Positions 29,402 through 39,151 of a stretch of DNA of 64,000 bases are shown one piece after another. The stretch's first letter is position 1; every line of letters starts with the position of its first letter. The stretch is from Microbacterium sp. SORGH_AS_1204 (GTDB taxonomy: Bacteria; Actinomycetota; Actinomycetes; Actinomycetales; Microbacteriaceae). The position numbers were made by a program, and so were the translations under genes. A model generated the notes under the pieces. The model worked only from the letters and a program-made list of their open reading frames with translations. It ran no database searches and was not told the origin of the DNA. The stretch is from NCBI RefSeq assembly GCF_030818935.1, contig NZ_JAUTBD010000001.1, positions 2,666,001 to 2,730,000 of the forward strand, in the 5' to 3' direction.

Positions 29402-29859
29402 TGTCCGTCGCCCAAGAAGCCGCCACGATCCCCGCCCCGCGCACGCCCAGCGTCCGCAAGAAGGGTTCCAATCTCGAGAAGTGGGGCTGGATCTACATGC
29501 GCGCCTCCGGCGTGCTGCTGATCGTCCTGATCTTCGGCCACCTGTTCGTCAACCTCATGACGGGCGACGGCATCCACCAGATCGACTTCGCGTTCGTCGC
29601 GGGCAAGCTCGCCTCGCCGTTCTGGCAGTGGTGGGACGTGCTGATGCTGTGGCTGGCGCTCATCCACGGCGCGAACGGCATGCGCACGATCGTCAATGAC
29701 TACGTCACGAACGCCAAGATCCGCACGATCCTCGTCGGCTCACTGTGGGTGTCCGCAGGCTTCCTGATCCTCCTCGGCACGCTCGTCGTCTTCACCTTCG
29801 ACCCCTGCCTCGGCGTCACCGAGAGCAGCTCCCTGTGGGACGTGTGCCAGGCGGCGTGA
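29401..29859 (+). CDS. sdhD: Succinate dehydrogenase hydrophobic membrane anchor subunit
   Basis: Second membrane anchor (152 aa, three helices) of complex II. YMRASGVLLIVLIFGHLFVNLM and LIHGANGMRTIVNDYV carry the conserved histidines that complete the haem and quinone sites. ATG 29401 overlaps the sdhC stop; the longer in-frame extension upstream runs through sdhC in the wrong frame. Confidence 0.95.
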   Translation: MSVAQEAATIPAPRTPSVRKKGSNLEKWGWIYMRASGVLLIVLIFGHLFVNLMTGDGIHQIDFAFVAGKLASPFWQWWDVLMLWLALIHGANGMRTIVNDYVTNAKIRTILVGSLWVSAGFLILLGTLVVFTFDPCLGVTESSSLWDVCQAA

Positions 29860-29904
29860 GCCCGTGGCATCCCTTTTCTCCCTGACACCAGAGGTATCGC
29901 ACAC

Positions 29905-31734
29905 GTGAGCACTCAGACTTCTTCGGACTCCGTCGTCAAGGACGGCGTCCACTACCACCAGTTCGACGTCGTCATCGTCGGCGCCGGCGGCGCGGGAATG
30001 CGCGCGGCCATCGAGGCCGGCCCCGGCGCGAAGACCGCTGTCATCTCGAAGCTCTACCCGACGCGCTCGCACACCGGTGCGGCGCAGGGCGGCATGGCGG
30101 CGGCGCTCGCCAACGTCGAAGAGGACTCGTGGGAGTGGCACACCTTCGACACCATCAAGGGCGGCGACTACCTCGTCGATCAGGATGCCGCGGAGATCCT
30201 CGCCAAAGAAGCGATCGACGCCGTCATCGACCTCGAGAACATGGGTCTGCCCTTCAACCGCACCCCCGAGGGCAAGATCGACCAGCGCCGCTTCGGCGGC
30301 CACACGGCCGACCACGGCAAGACCCCCGTGCGCCGCGCGTGCTACGCCGCCGACCGCACCGGTCACATGATCCTGCAGACGCTCTTCCAGAACTGCGTCA
30401 AGCTCGGCATCAACTTCTTCAACGAGTTCTACGTGCTCGACCTCATCACGGTCAAGGATGCCGCGGGCAAGACCCTGGTGGCCGGCGTCGTCGCCTACGA
30501 CCTCGCCACCGGCGAGCTGCACGTGTTCCAGTCGAAGGCCGTCGTCTTCGCGACCGGCGGTTTCGGCAAGATCTTCAAGACCACCTCCAACGCCCACACC
30601 CTCACCGGTGACGGCGTCGGCATCGTCTGGCGCAAGGGCCTCCCCCTGGAGGACATGGAGTTCTTCCAGTTCCACCCCACCGGCCTCGCCGGTCTCGGCA
30701 TCCTCCTCACCGAGGGCGCTCGAGGTGAGGGCGCGATCCTGCGCAACGCCAGCGGTGAGCGCTTCATGGAGCGCTACGCCCCGACGATCAAAGACCTCGC
30801 GCCCCGTGACATCGTCGCCCGCTGCATGGTGCAGGAAGTGGCCGAGGGCCGCGGTGCCGGCCCCCACCGCGACTACGTGCTGCTCGACTGCACGCACCTG
30901 GGCGCCGAGGTGCTCGAGACCAAGCTCCCCGACATCACCGAATTCGCCCGCACCTACCTCGGTGTCGACCCGGTCGTCGAGCCGGTGCCGGTCATGCCGA
31001 CAGCGCACTACGCCATGGGCGGCATCCCCACCAACATCAAGGCCGAGGTGCTCGCCGACAACGACACCGTCGTGCCGGGCCTCTACGCCGCCGGCGAGTG
31101 CGCGTGCGTCTCGGTGCACGGCTCCAACCGCCTGGGCACCAACTCGCTGCTCGACATCAACGTGTTCGGCAAGCGCGCCGGCCGTAACGCCGTCGAGTAC
31201 GTCAAGACCGCCGACTTCGTTCCGCTGCCCGAAGACCCCGCCGCCGAGGTGCGCGGTCTCATCGAGGGCCTGCGCAACAACAGCGGCACCGAGCGCATCG
31301 CCGTGCTGCGCAAGACGCTGCAGGACGAGATGGACAAGGGCGCGCAGGTGTTCCGCACCCACGAGTCCCTCGCCCACGTCATGGACGTGATCGCCGACCT
31401 GCGCGAGCGCTACAAGAACATCCACGTCGACGACAAGGGCAAGCGCTTCAATACCGACCTGCTCGAGGCCGTCGAGCTCGGCTTCCTGCTCGACCTCGCC
31501 GAGGTGGTCGTCTACTCGGCCCAGAACCGCGAGGAGAGCCGCGGCGGTCACATGCGCGACGACTTCCCCACGCGCGACGACGAGAAGTACATGCAGCACA
31601 CCATGGCGTACCTGTCGGGAGACCCCCACTCGTCGCACCCGGCTGATCACATCGAGCTCGGCTGGAAGCCCGTGGTCTTCACCAAGAACGAGGCGGGCGA
31701 ATTGCGCTACCCCCCGCTGGAGAGGAAGTACTGA
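29905..31734 (+). CDS. sdhA: Succinate dehydrogenase flavoprotein subunit
   Basis: Catalytic subunit (609 aa) that oxidises succinate to fumarate and holds covalent [20 protein letters not shown] is the dinucleotide fold, [10 protein letters not shown] carries the FAD-linked histidine, and [30 protein letters not shown] and LTEGARGEG line the active site. Start is GTG 29905 after AGAGGTATCGCACAC. It is 45 bp from sdhD and one base from sdhB. Confidence 0.97.
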   Translation: MSTQTSSDSVVKDGVHYHQFDVVIVGAGGAGMRAAIEAGPGAKTAVISKLYPTRSHTGAAQGGMAAALANVEEDSWEWHTFDTIKGGDYLVDQDAAEILAKEAIDAVIDLENMGLPFNRTPEGKIDQRRFGGHTADHGKTPVRRACYAADRTGHMILQTLFQNCVKLGINFFNEFYVLDLITVKDAAGKTLVAGVVAYDLATGELHVFQSKAVVFATGGFGKIFKTTSNAHTLTGDGVGIVWRKGLPLEDMEFFQFHPTGLAGLGILLTEGARGEGAILRNASGERFMERYAPTIKDLAPRDIVARCMVQEVAEGRGAGPHRDYVLLDCTHLGAEVLETKLPDITEFARTYLGVDPVVEPVPVMPTAHYAMGGIPTNIKAEVLADNDTVVPGLYAAGECACVSVHGSNRLGTNSLLDINVFGKRAGRNAVEYVKTADFVPLPEDPAAEVRGLIEGLRNNSGTERIAVLRKTLQDEMDKGAQVFRTHESLAHVMDVIADLRERYKNIHVDDKGKRFNTDLLEAVELGFLLDLAEVVVYSAQNREESRGGHMRDDFPTRDDEKYMQHTMAYLSGDPHSSHPADHIELGWKPVVFTKNEAGELRYPPLERKY

Positions 31735-31735
31735 G

Positions 31736-32542
31736 ATGGCATCCACCGCCCTTCGACAGGCTCAGGGACCCGAGACCTCAGTGGACACCTCGGACGAGAT
31801 CGAGCAGGCTCCCGCCGACACCGGCATCCAGTCGTTCCTCGTCACCTTCAACATCCGCCGATTCGACCCCGAGGTCGACGACGAACCCCGTTGGGTCGAC
31901 TACGACGTGGAGCTGTACTCCACCGACCGCGTGCTCGACGCGCTGCACAAGATCAAGTGGGAGACCGACGGGTCGCTGTCGTTCCGCCGCTCGTGCGCGC
32001 ACGGCATCTGCGGATCGGATGCCATGCGCATCAACGGCCGCAACCGCCTCGCCTGCAAGACGCTGATCAAGGATCTCGACATCTCGCAGCCCATCTACGT
32101 CGAGGCGATCAAGGGCCTGCCGCTCGAGAAGGACCTCATCGTCGACATGGAGCCGTTCTTCGCCTCCTACCGCGAGGTGCAGCCGTTCCTCATCTCGAAC
32201 TCGAAGCCCGAGCCGGGCAAGGAGCGCGTGCAGTCGATCGTCGACCGCGAGATCTTCGACGACACCACCAAGTGCATCCTGTGCGCCGCGTGCACCTCGT
32301 CGTGTCCGGTGTTCTGGACCGACGGGCAGTACTTCGGCCCCGCCGCGATCGTGAACGCCCACCGCTTCATCTTCGACTCGCGTGACGACGCCGGCGATGT
32401 GCGTCTCGACATCCTCAACGACAAAGAGGGCGTGTGGCGCTGCCGCACCACCTTCAACTGCACCGAGGCGTGCCCCCGCGGCATCGAGGTCACCAAGGCC
32501 ATCGCCGAGGTCAAGCAGGCCGTCCTCCGCGGCGGTCGCTGA
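31736..32542 (+). CDS. sdhB: Succinate dehydrogenase iron-sulfur subunit
   Basis: Electron-transfer subunit (268 aa). The ferredoxin domain has SCAHGICGSDAMRINGRNRLAC for the [2Fe-2S] centre; the C-terminal domain has CILCAACTSSCP and CTEACPRGI for the other two clusters. The first 15 residues (containing ALRQAQGPE) are encoded by a copy of a dispersed repeat (31749-31770) and are not part of the family; translation from ATG 31736 would include them, while GTG 31781 would skip them. The conserved protein starts near residue 30, so function should be unaffected. Confidence 0.96.
   Translation: MASTALRQAQGPETSVDTSDEIEQAPADTGIQSFLVTFNIRRFDPEVDDEPRWVDYDVELYSTDRVLDALHKIKWETDGSLSFRRSCAHGICGSDAMRINGRNRLACKTLIKDLDISQPIYVEAIKGLPLEKDLIVDMEPFFASYREVQPFLISNSKPEPGKERVQSIVDREIFDDTTKCILCAACTSSCPVFWTDGQYFGPAAIVNAHRFIFDSRDDAGDVRLDILNDKEGVWRCRTTFNCTEACPRGIEVTKAIAEVKQAVLRGGR
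31749..31770 (+). repeat. CCCTTCGACARGCTCAGGGACC repeat, copy inside sdhB
   Basis: A 22-bp element whose ends (GGTCCCT and AGGGACC) are complementary. This copy lies in frame in the 5' end of sdhB. Other copies: 32572-32593 (reverse), 45020-45041, and a degenerate one at 44941-44959. Confidence 0.8.
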
Positions 32543-32554
32543 CCCCTCACCTTT

Positions 32555-32611
32555 CGAACGGCGGGTGCGCCGGTCCCTGAGCTTGTCGAAGGGACGGCGC
32601 CCCGCCGTTCG
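32555..32611. terminator. Hairpin after sdhB built around a dispersed repeat copy
   Basis: Near-perfect outer arms CGAACGGCGGGTGCGCC (32555-32571) and its partner (32596-32611) enclose the repeat copy 32572-32593, which can itself fold. It begins 13 bases after the sdhB stop and likely acts as the operon terminator. The rest of the gap to 32761 shows nothing further. Confidence 0.7.
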
Positions 32612-32761
32612 GCGTTTCCGCTCGACTGCGGACGGGCGGCCGCGTTCCCCGCGGAAGCGTCCCCTCCTCGTGGACGCTCGCCGGCAGAACGCGAGCATCA
32701 CGACGTCTGCGAGCGGGGGACGACGCATGACGACGCGCCGTGCGTCGTGGCATCCACTCAG

Positions 32762-32767
32762 TAGGCT
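32762..32767 (+). promoter_or_regulatory. Leaderless -10 (TAGGCT) of the BrkB-like gene
   Basis: TAGGCT ends exactly 6 bases before the GTG start at 32774 and there is no Shine-Dalgarno sequence in between, indicating a leaderless transcript and supporting that start. Confidence 0.5.
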
Positions 32768-32773
32768 CGACGG

Positions 32774-33973
32774 GTGACCGAGACCAGCCACGACGCGCGC
32801 CCGCTGCCCGCGGTCCGCGACGACGAGGCTCCGCTGCGCGCACGGTTCGAGGCGGCCCAGTCGGCCGTCCGCGACCGCCTCGACCAGCCCATCGCCCGCG
32901 CGGCGAAGATCGCGCGATGGTTCCCGATCCGGGTGTGGCGACACTTCCTGCAGCACAACGGCTTCCTGCTCGCGGCGGGGATGAGTTATCAGGCGCTGTT
33001 CGCCGTCTTCTCGGCGCTGTATCTGGCGTTCGCGGCGGTCGGTCTGTGGCTCGGCGGGAGCCGCATGGCGGTCGAGGGTCTCATCCGCATCGTCAACAGC
33101 TACATCCCCGGCCTCATCAGCGAGAACGGCCTCGTCAAACCCGAACAGGTCGAGGAGGCGACGCAGCAGAGCGGCAGTCTGCTCACCATCACCGGAAGCG
33201 TCGCCGTCGTGGTCGTCGTCTGGACCGCCATCGGCTTCGTCACCTTCACCCGTCGCGCCGTGCGCGACACCTTCGGGCTGCCGTTCGACATGCGCAACTA
33301 CGTCATGCTCAAGGCGCGCGATTTCCTGGCGTCGGTGCTCTTCGGCGTCTCGCTGTTGGTCGGCGCTCTGCTGGGCACGGTGACGACCGGGGCGATCGAC
33401 CTCGTCTTCAGCCTCATCGGCTGGGATCGCGAGACCGCCGGGTGGATCCTCGGCGCGCGGGCGGTGTCGCTGGTCGTCGCCTTCGGCATCAACACCGTCG
33501 CCCTCGCCGCGCTGTTCCGCTTCCTCACGGGAACGACGCTGTCGTGGCGGCGCGCGTGGCCCGGCGCCCTCGTCGGAGCTACCGGCATGGTGCTGCTGCA
33601 GGTCGGAGCCGGCTTCCTCGTCGTCTACACCCCCACGAACCCGCTGCTGTCGACGTTCACGGTGCTCATCGGTTTCCTGCTGTGGTTCCGCTTCATCGGC
33701 ATCGTGATCCTGGTCTCGGCCGCGTGGATCGCCGTCGCGGCCGGCGACAACGACGTGCCGCTGCGATCCCCCGAGGACCGCCGCGCGATGGAGCAGGCCG
33801 CGCTGGTGATCGCCGCGCAGGTGGGCGTGCGCGAGGCGGAGAAGGCACTCGCCCTCGCTCGCTGGCCATGGCGTTGGCGGGCACGCCGGCGGCTCTCGGC
33901 CGCCGAGAACACGCTGGCCCGCGCCGAGGCCGACGTGCCGGCGCCGCGGCGCGCGTCGCTGATCCCGGAATGA
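32774..33973 (+). CDS. YihY/BrkB-family inner membrane protein
   Basis: Polytopic membrane protein (399 aa, about six helices between residues 60 and 320) of the YihY/virulence factor BrkB family, once wrongly named RNase BN. LAAGMSYQALFAVFSALYLAFA and TPTNPLLSTFTVLIGFLLWFRFIG are the conserved first and last segments. The N-terminal 55 and C-terminal 80 residues are charged and cytoplasmic. The molecular function of the family is not known. Confidence 0.9.
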   Translation: MTETSHDARPLPAVRDDEAPLRARFEAAQSAVRDRLDQPIARAAKIARWFPIRVWRHFLQHNGFLLAAGMSYQALFAVFSALYLAFAAVGLWLGGSRMAVEGLIRIVNSYIPGLISENGLVKPEQVEEATQQSGSLLTITGSVAVVVVVWTAIGFVTFTRRAVRDTFGLPFDMRNYVMLKARDFLASVLFGVSLLVGALLGTVTTGAIDLVFSLIGWDRETAGWILGARAVSLVVAFGINTVALAALFRFLTGTTLSWRRAWPGALVGATGMVLLQVGAGFLVVYTPTNPLLSTFTVLIGFLLWFRFIGIVILVSAAWIAVAAGDNDVPLRSPEDRRAMEQAALVIAAQVGVREAEKALALARWPWRWRARRRLSAAENTLARAEADVPAPRRASLIPE

Positions 33974-34068
33974 CCTCCGCCCCCGCCCCGCCCGTCGCAT
34001 CGACGGCGTGCACGGCACGGATGCCACGTCGGGGCGGTCGAGCCGAGAGCGATGTCGGAGGTCGCGGT

Positions 34069-34074
34069 TAGGCT
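34069..34074 (+). promoter_or_regulatory. Leaderless -10 (TAGGCT) of xth
   Basis: TAGGCT ends 6 bases before GTG 34081, the same spacing as at the BrkB-like and trpS genes. It supports this start codon. Confidence 0.5.
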
Positions 34075-34080
34075 CATCGG

Positions 34081-34930
34081 GTGGCTCGTTCCGTGCGTAT
34101 CGTCTCCGTCAACGTCAATGGCATCCGTGCCGCCGTCCGCAAGGGAATGAGCGAATGGCTCGACGCCTCCGGCGCCGACATCGTCGCCCTGCAAGAGGTA
34201 CGGGCCACCGCTGAGCAGCTCGCCGACGCCCTGCCCGGGTGGCAGATCGTCAACGACGAGTCGTTGCAGAAGGGCCGCGCGGGCGTGGCCATCATCAGCC
34301 GCCTCCCCGGCGTCGAGACGCGAACCCACCTCGGCCCCGAACCGCTCGACGCCTCGGGTCGCTGGATCGAGACCGACTTCGACATCGACGGTGAGACCGT
34401 TACGGTCATCAGCGCCTACGTGCACAGCGGCGAGGTCGACACACCCAAGCAAGACGCGAAGTGGCTCTTTTTGTGATGCCATGGAGCAGCGTCTCACCGA
34501 GCTCGGCGCGACGACCGAGCTCGCGGTGGTCATGGGCGACCTCAACGTGGGCCACCGCGAGCTCGACATCAAGAACTGGCGCGGAAATCGCAAGAACGCC
34601 GGCTTCCTGCCCCGAGAACGCGCGTATTTCGACCGCTTCTTCGGACCCGCCGGCGAGCAGGTCGAGGGCGTCGACGGCTCCGTCGGCACCGGCCTGGGGT
34701 GGGTCGATGTGGGACGCCGTCACGCGGGCGAGGTCGAGGGTCCGTACACGTGGTGGTCGATGCGCGGCAAGGCGTTCGACAACGACTCGGGCTGGCGCAT
34801 CGACTACCACGTCGTCACCCCCGCCCTCGCGGAACGCGTCACCGATTACCGCGTCGACCGCGCGCCGTCGTACGACACGCGCTGGAGCGATCACTCCCCC
34901 GTCATCGTCGACTACACGCTCGGCGGCTGA
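34081..34930 (+). pseudogene. xth: Exodeoxyribonuclease III, frameshifted as read
   Basis: AP endonuclease and 3'-5' exonuclease of base-excision repair. The first part has VSVNVNGIRAA, the metal-binding Glu in ALQEVRA and ISAYVHSGEV; the second part has MGDLNVGHRELDI, WRIDYHVVTPAL and SDHSPVIVDY with the catalytic Asp-His. Together they make a normal 282-aa enzyme. The two parts are in different frames: one extra T in the T5 run at 34468-34472 causes a stop (TGA) right after WLFL. All catalytic motifs survive and nothing else is damaged, so the break is either a very recent mutation or a sequencing error. Confidence 0.9.
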
Positions 34931-34958
34931 CGGGCCGCCTGCCCGTCGAGCAACGCCG

Positions 34959-35552
34959 TCAGGACGCCGGGACGGTGAAGCTGACGTCGCTACTGCTGCC
35001 CTGCGGTCCCTGGAACACCACCGAGGTCGGCGGACCCGACGTCGACGCCACCACCACGCATCCACGCATCTCCGTGCCCAGGCCGGCGCCGAGCTCGCGG
35101 CCCTCCGCGGGCTCGCACCCGCGCAGACTCTCGAGCACCGACAGTGTCATGGCATCCGGATCACCGGCCACCATGTTCTGCGAGGGCGAGAAGTCTTCGT
35201 CACCCGTGAGGTTGGTCCAGCTGTAGCTGACGAAGTAAGCCGTCGCCTCGCTGAGGTCGTCGCCGCCGGGAACCATCACGTCGGCGAACGCGCCCTTCTC
35301 ACCCTCGACGAGCGCGGTCGTCTTCACCGCGAGCACGGTCTCGACATCGTCGGTCGCGAGGTAACGGACGGCACCCCACTCCCCTGCGCCCACCACGCTG
35401 CCGTCGGCCTGCACCTGGTCGGGCGCGGGGGCGCCTTGTGCGGGAGGAGCGGTGTACCACTCGTCGGCGGGTTCGGCCGACGAGCAACCGGCTGTGACGC
35501 CGACGAGGGCGGCGAGGGCGAGGACGGGCAGCAGCTTTCGGGGGGAACGCAT
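34959..35552 (-). CDS. Putative secreted lipoprotein, function unknown
   Basis: A 197-aa protein with a typical lipoprotein signal (MRSPRKLLPVLALAALVGVTAGC) and an acidic Ser/Thr-rich mature part containing two cysteines (RGCEPAEG and MRGCVVV) that could form a disulphide. I recognise no family. ATG 35552 is preferred because a TACGAT -10 lies 7 bases upstream and the signal peptide begins there. It overlaps nothing and sits convergent to xth, divergent to trpS. Confidence 0.75.
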   Translation of the reverse strand: MRSPRKLLPVLALAALVGVTAGCSSAEPADEWYTAPPAQGAPAPDQVQADGSVVGAGEWGAVRYLATDDVETVLAVKTTALVEGEKGAFADVMVPGGDDLSEATAYFVSYSWTNLTGDEDFSPSQNMVAGDPDAMTLSVLESLRGCEPAEGRELGAGLGTEMRGCVVVASTSGPPTSVVFQGPQGSSSDVSFTVPAS

Positions 35553-35559
35553 GGCATCC

Positions 35560-35565
35560 ATCGTA
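35560..35565 (-). promoter_or_regulatory. Leaderless -10 (TACGAT) of the lipoprotein gene
   Basis: On the minus strand TACGAT is followed by the 7 bases GGATGCC and then the ATG. It fixes the start of the lipoprotein. Confidence 0.45.
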
Positions 35566-35629
35566 AAGACGCGCGTGGCGGCGACGGGGCCCGTCGACAG
35601 CATGGGCTCGCTCAGACCGCACCGCCGCC

Positions 35630-36646
<1,017 letters not shown>

Positions 36647-36658
36647 TCCGCTCCGCTC

Positions 36659-36691
36659 GATGCCCGCACGACCGACTGTCGTGCGGGCATC
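36659..36691 (+). terminator. Terminator of trpS
   Basis: Perfect 14-bp stem GATGCCCGCACGAC (36659-36672) with complement at 36678-36691 and a 5-base loop, 13 bases after the trpS stop. Confidence 0.85.
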
Positions 36692-36734
36692 GTCGTTCCG
36701 GCATCGCGACACATCGCTGTTCGCGCGCTCCGCG

Positions 36735-36803
36735 CACAACTCCTGCACATCGCGCGCGACCGGTGCTCACGCCCGCGCAGGACGGCGAATTGCAGGAGTC
36801 GTG
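36735..36803. repeat. CACAACTCCTGCA palindromic repeat, copy 1
   Basis: Inverted arms CACAACTCCTGCA (36735-36747) and TGCAGGAGTCGTG (36791-36803), 12 of 13 matched, around a 43-base centre. Intergenic. A further single half-like ACAACTCCCGCG follows near 36861. Same family as 37784-37867 and 47503-47573. Confidence 0.65.
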
Positions 36804-36891
36804 CTCGCCCAGCGTCGCGACGCGCCCCTCAGCCCGCGGGTCGTCGGCCCTCCCGCGCACACAACTCCCGCGTGACTCGTCGCCTCGGGAT

Positions 36892-37698
36892 CTATCGCCG
36901 GAGCCGAGGTTTCAAGCCGGTGATCGCGGCGCGCACCGCATCGGGCTTATACAGAATCTCTTCGGTGATGAGCCGGAGGGTGAAGTAGCCCGCGTCCGCG
37001 GCGACGCGATCACGTCGACGGTCTTCGCGTTGCGCTTCCCACGACGAATGATGAGCCCTGCTGTCGCACTCGATGATGAGCCGGTTCTCCACGACGAAGT
37101 CGACCCGACCGACCCGCGGAATGCGAACTTGTGACCTCCACCGCAACCCGAGGCTGCGCAGCATGAGTCTCACGATCGTCTCGGGACCGGATTCTGCAGA
37201 TGCGTCCACCACGCGCTCCAACCGGCCGAACCGGCGCGGCAGGAGCTGAAAGACGTGCCGTACGTCAGGCGCTCCGATCAATCCCCGGTTCCACGCGCTG
37301 TCCAGCGAAGCGATGAAGCTTCTCGGCGGCTGACACGAGGCGGATTGAACGAGCGCCTCACGCAGCGGCGCATGCGTCGCTCGAGCCGGTGCGGCGCTCT
37401 CGCGCCAGTGACCGCGAACCTCTGCGCCCCGCGCCGGCAGACGACTCGCGCCGCGATCGAACTGCACATGGACCTGCGTGACCTCGTGCGCGAATATCCC
37501 GCGGGCGCGGAGAAGCGACAGGCAATCCAGACGGCCGCCGAGCTGCGCGGCTTGCAGAACGTCGCTCGGCAGTTCAGCGGGCAGGTAGACGTCACGGCGA
37601 GCACGAACCAGCATGCCCGCGCGGACAGAACGATCGATGTCGGCACGGGTCATACCCTCGGCACGGAGGTCGCGGTATGAGGCGGACGTGACACACAT
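36892..37698 (-). CDS. AbiEi-like winged-helix protein with DUF559/Vsr-like nuclease domain
   Basis: A 268-aa protein of a type very common in Actinobacteria. Residues 1-50 resemble the winged helix of AbiEi-type antitoxins (RADIDRSVRAGMLVRARRDVYL). Residues about 175-260 resemble the DUF559 PD-(D/E)XK fold: RVDFVVENRLIIECDSRAHHSS carries the Asp and the Glu of the nuclease core, and GYFTLRLITEEIL follows. No toxin partner (AbiEii) is adjacent, so a working toxin-antitoxin role is unsupported; restriction, repair or an orphan regulator are all possible. Confidence 0.75.
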   Translation of the reverse strand: MCVTSASYRDLRAEGMTRADIDRSVRAGMLVRARRDVYLPAELPSDVLQAAQLGGRLDCLSLLRARGIFAHEVTQVHVQFDRGASRLPARGAEVRGHWRESAAPARATHAPLREALVQSASCQPPRSFIASLDSAWNRGLIGAPDVRHVFQLLPRRFGRLERVVDASAESGPETIVRLMLRSLGLRWRSQVRIPRVGRVDFVVENRLIIECDSRAHHSSWEAQREDRRRDRVAADAGYFTLRLITEEILYKPDAVRAAITGLKPRLRR

Positions 37699-37783
37699 CA
37701 GTCGAGAGTCTCCTGGCGGAGGCGGTCGCGAGCGCCGACGACGCAGTCTGTGGACAACTCAGCCGGTGCGCCTGGGCGACACC

Positions 37784-37867
37784 ACTCCTGCCGGTCGCGT
37801 CGGATCGGGCCAGGACCCCCCCCCCCCCCCCCCCCCCCCCCCCCGAATCCCGCGACTTCGCAGGAGT
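37784..37867. repeat. CACAACTCCTGCA-type palindrome, copy 2, containing poly-C
   Basis: Left arm ACTCCTGC (37784-37791) plus GTCGCG (37794-37799) pairs with CGCGAC (37851-37856) plus GCAGGAGT (37860-37867). The loop carries the 29-base C run. It lies in the gap between two divergent genes. Confidence 0.6.
37816..37844 (+). repeat. Poly-C tract of 29 bases
   Basis: An uninterrupted run of 29 C, by far the longest homopolymer in the window, 109 bases before the start of the Fpg/Nei gene and 118 bases before the start of the divergent AbiEi-like gene. Tracts like this slip in replication and are also prone to miscounting in assemblies. Confidence 0.9.
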
Positions 37868-37952
37868 TCTGCACGGACGTACGGCTGCCCTCGCGGATGC
37901 CGAGGGGCACAAGGCCTCTTCCCCTGTCGGAGGGGCGTGGCACGATGGGCGC

Positions 37953-38816
37953 ATGCCGGAGATGCCAGAGGTCGAAGGACTTGTCGAGTTCCTGCGGGGG
38001 CGCCTCGCGGGGCTCTGCGTCGACAGGGCGACGGTGTCGGCCATCAATGCGCTGAAGACGTATGCCCCTCCTCTGACCGACCTCGTCGGCGCGCGGGTCA
38101 GCGGAGTCGAGCGGCACGGCAAGTTCGTCGACATCTCGACCGACGGCGGCATCCATCTCGTGTTCCACCTGGCGAAGGCCGGATGGTTGCGGTGGTACGA
38201 CGCCCTGCCCACGACGCTGATCAAGCCGGGGAAGACTCCCATCGCGCTGCGCGTGGGCTTCGATGACGGCTCCGGGTTCGACCTCACCGAGGCCGGCACC
38301 AAGAAGTCGCTCGCCGTCTATGCCGTCACCGCACCCGACGACGTGCCCGGCATCGCGCGCCTCGGGCCCGACCCGCTCGACGACGATTTCGGCCGCGCAG
38401 AGTTCGGTGCGCTGCTCACCGGTCGCCGCACGCAGATCAAGGGCGTGCTGCGCGACCAGTCGATCATCGCCGGCGTGGGCAACGCCTACTCCGACGAGAT
38501 CCTGCACGCGGCGAAGATGTCGCCCTACGCCCTGGCCGCCTCGCTGACCGACGACGAGGTCGACCGGCTGTTCACGGCGATGACGACCACACTCACCGAG
38601 GCCGTCGAGGCGGCCCGCGGCAAGCCCCCGGCTGAACTCAAGGATGCCAAGAGACGCGGCATGCGCGTGCACGGGCGGCGCGGCGAGGCGTGTCCGGCGT
38701 GCGGCGACGAGGTGCGCAGCGTCTTCTTCGCCGACAACTCCCTCGAGTACTGCCCGACCTGCCAGACGGGCGGGAAGCTGCTCGCCGACCGTCGTCTGTC
38801 GCGCCTGCTGAAGTAG
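37953..38816 (+). CDS. Fpg/Nei-family DNA glycosylase
   Basis: Base-excision repair glycosylase and AP lyase (287 aa). The N-terminus MPEMPEVEGL exposes the catalytic Pro2 and Glu3 after Met removal. The helix-two-turn-helix motif is RDQSIIAGVGNAYSDEILHAA, and the C-terminal zinc finger has CPACG and CPTCQ. The position that is Arg in the classical Fpg finger appears to be Asn (DNSLEYCPTC), as in an actinobacterial MPEMPEVE subgroup, so substrate range may differ from 8-oxoguanine. CACGAT at 37941-37946, 6 bases before the ATG, may be a weak leaderless -10. Confidence 0.88.
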   Translation: MPEMPEVEGLVEFLRGRLAGLCVDRATVSAINALKTYAPPLTDLVGARVSGVERHGKFVDISTDGGIHLVFHLAKAGWLRWYDALPTTLIKPGKTPIALRVGFDDGSGFDLTEAGTKKSLAVYAVTAPDDVPGIARLGPDPLDDDFGRAEFGALLTGRRTQIKGVLRDQSIIAGVGNAYSDEILHAAKMSPYALAASLTDDEVDRLFTAMTTTLTEAVEAARGKPPAELKDAKRRGMRVHGRRGEACPACGDEVRSVFFADNSLEYCPTCQTGGKLLADRRLSRLLK

Positions 38817-39151
38817 CACCTCGAGATCACAGCCCCCGGCGGCCGCAGCTTCTACGGCGAGACCGTTCGTCACCGACGGCGACACCATCGCGGCACCGGG
38901 AACGGGGTCGTGGCGTAACCGAGAGCGGCGCCGAGAGCGGGGTCGTGGCGGCATCGAGAGCGGCGTCGTCACGCCCTCCGCCACAGCACCGCGCCGTCGC
39001 CCCACTGCAGCACCGCGCATGTGTGCGACCGCTTGCCGCGCAACGCGTCACCGCACCACCGCTCCTCCAGCCGCCGAGGCGCCTCAACGCACTGGCGGAA
39101 ACGACAACGGCGGGCGACACCGAAGTGCCGCCCGCCGCCGTCGTCAACGGG
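38817..39151. other. 335-bp gap between convergent glycosylase and subtilisin genes
   Basis: No gene. It holds short direct repeats: CGAGAGCGG at 38920, 38932 and 38955, and GGGGTCGTGGCG at 38904-38915 and 38939-38950. The far end holds the subtilisin terminator. The rest is featureless. Confidence 0.55.
39108..39137 (-). terminator. Terminator of the subtilisin gene
   Basis: CGGCGGGC (39108-39115) pairs with GCCCGCCG (39130-39137), 15 bases past the subtilisin stop; it could also stop transcription from the glycosylase side. Confidence 0.65.

Noticed and set aside
29740-31746. 668-residue minus-strand frame opposite sdhA
   Set aside because: Antisense shadow of sdhA; no recognisable domain and biased composition.
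36892-37698. Type IV toxin-antitoxin pair
   Set aside because: Only an AbiEi-like helix domain fused to a nuclease-like domain is seen; no AbiEii toxin gene adjoins it.
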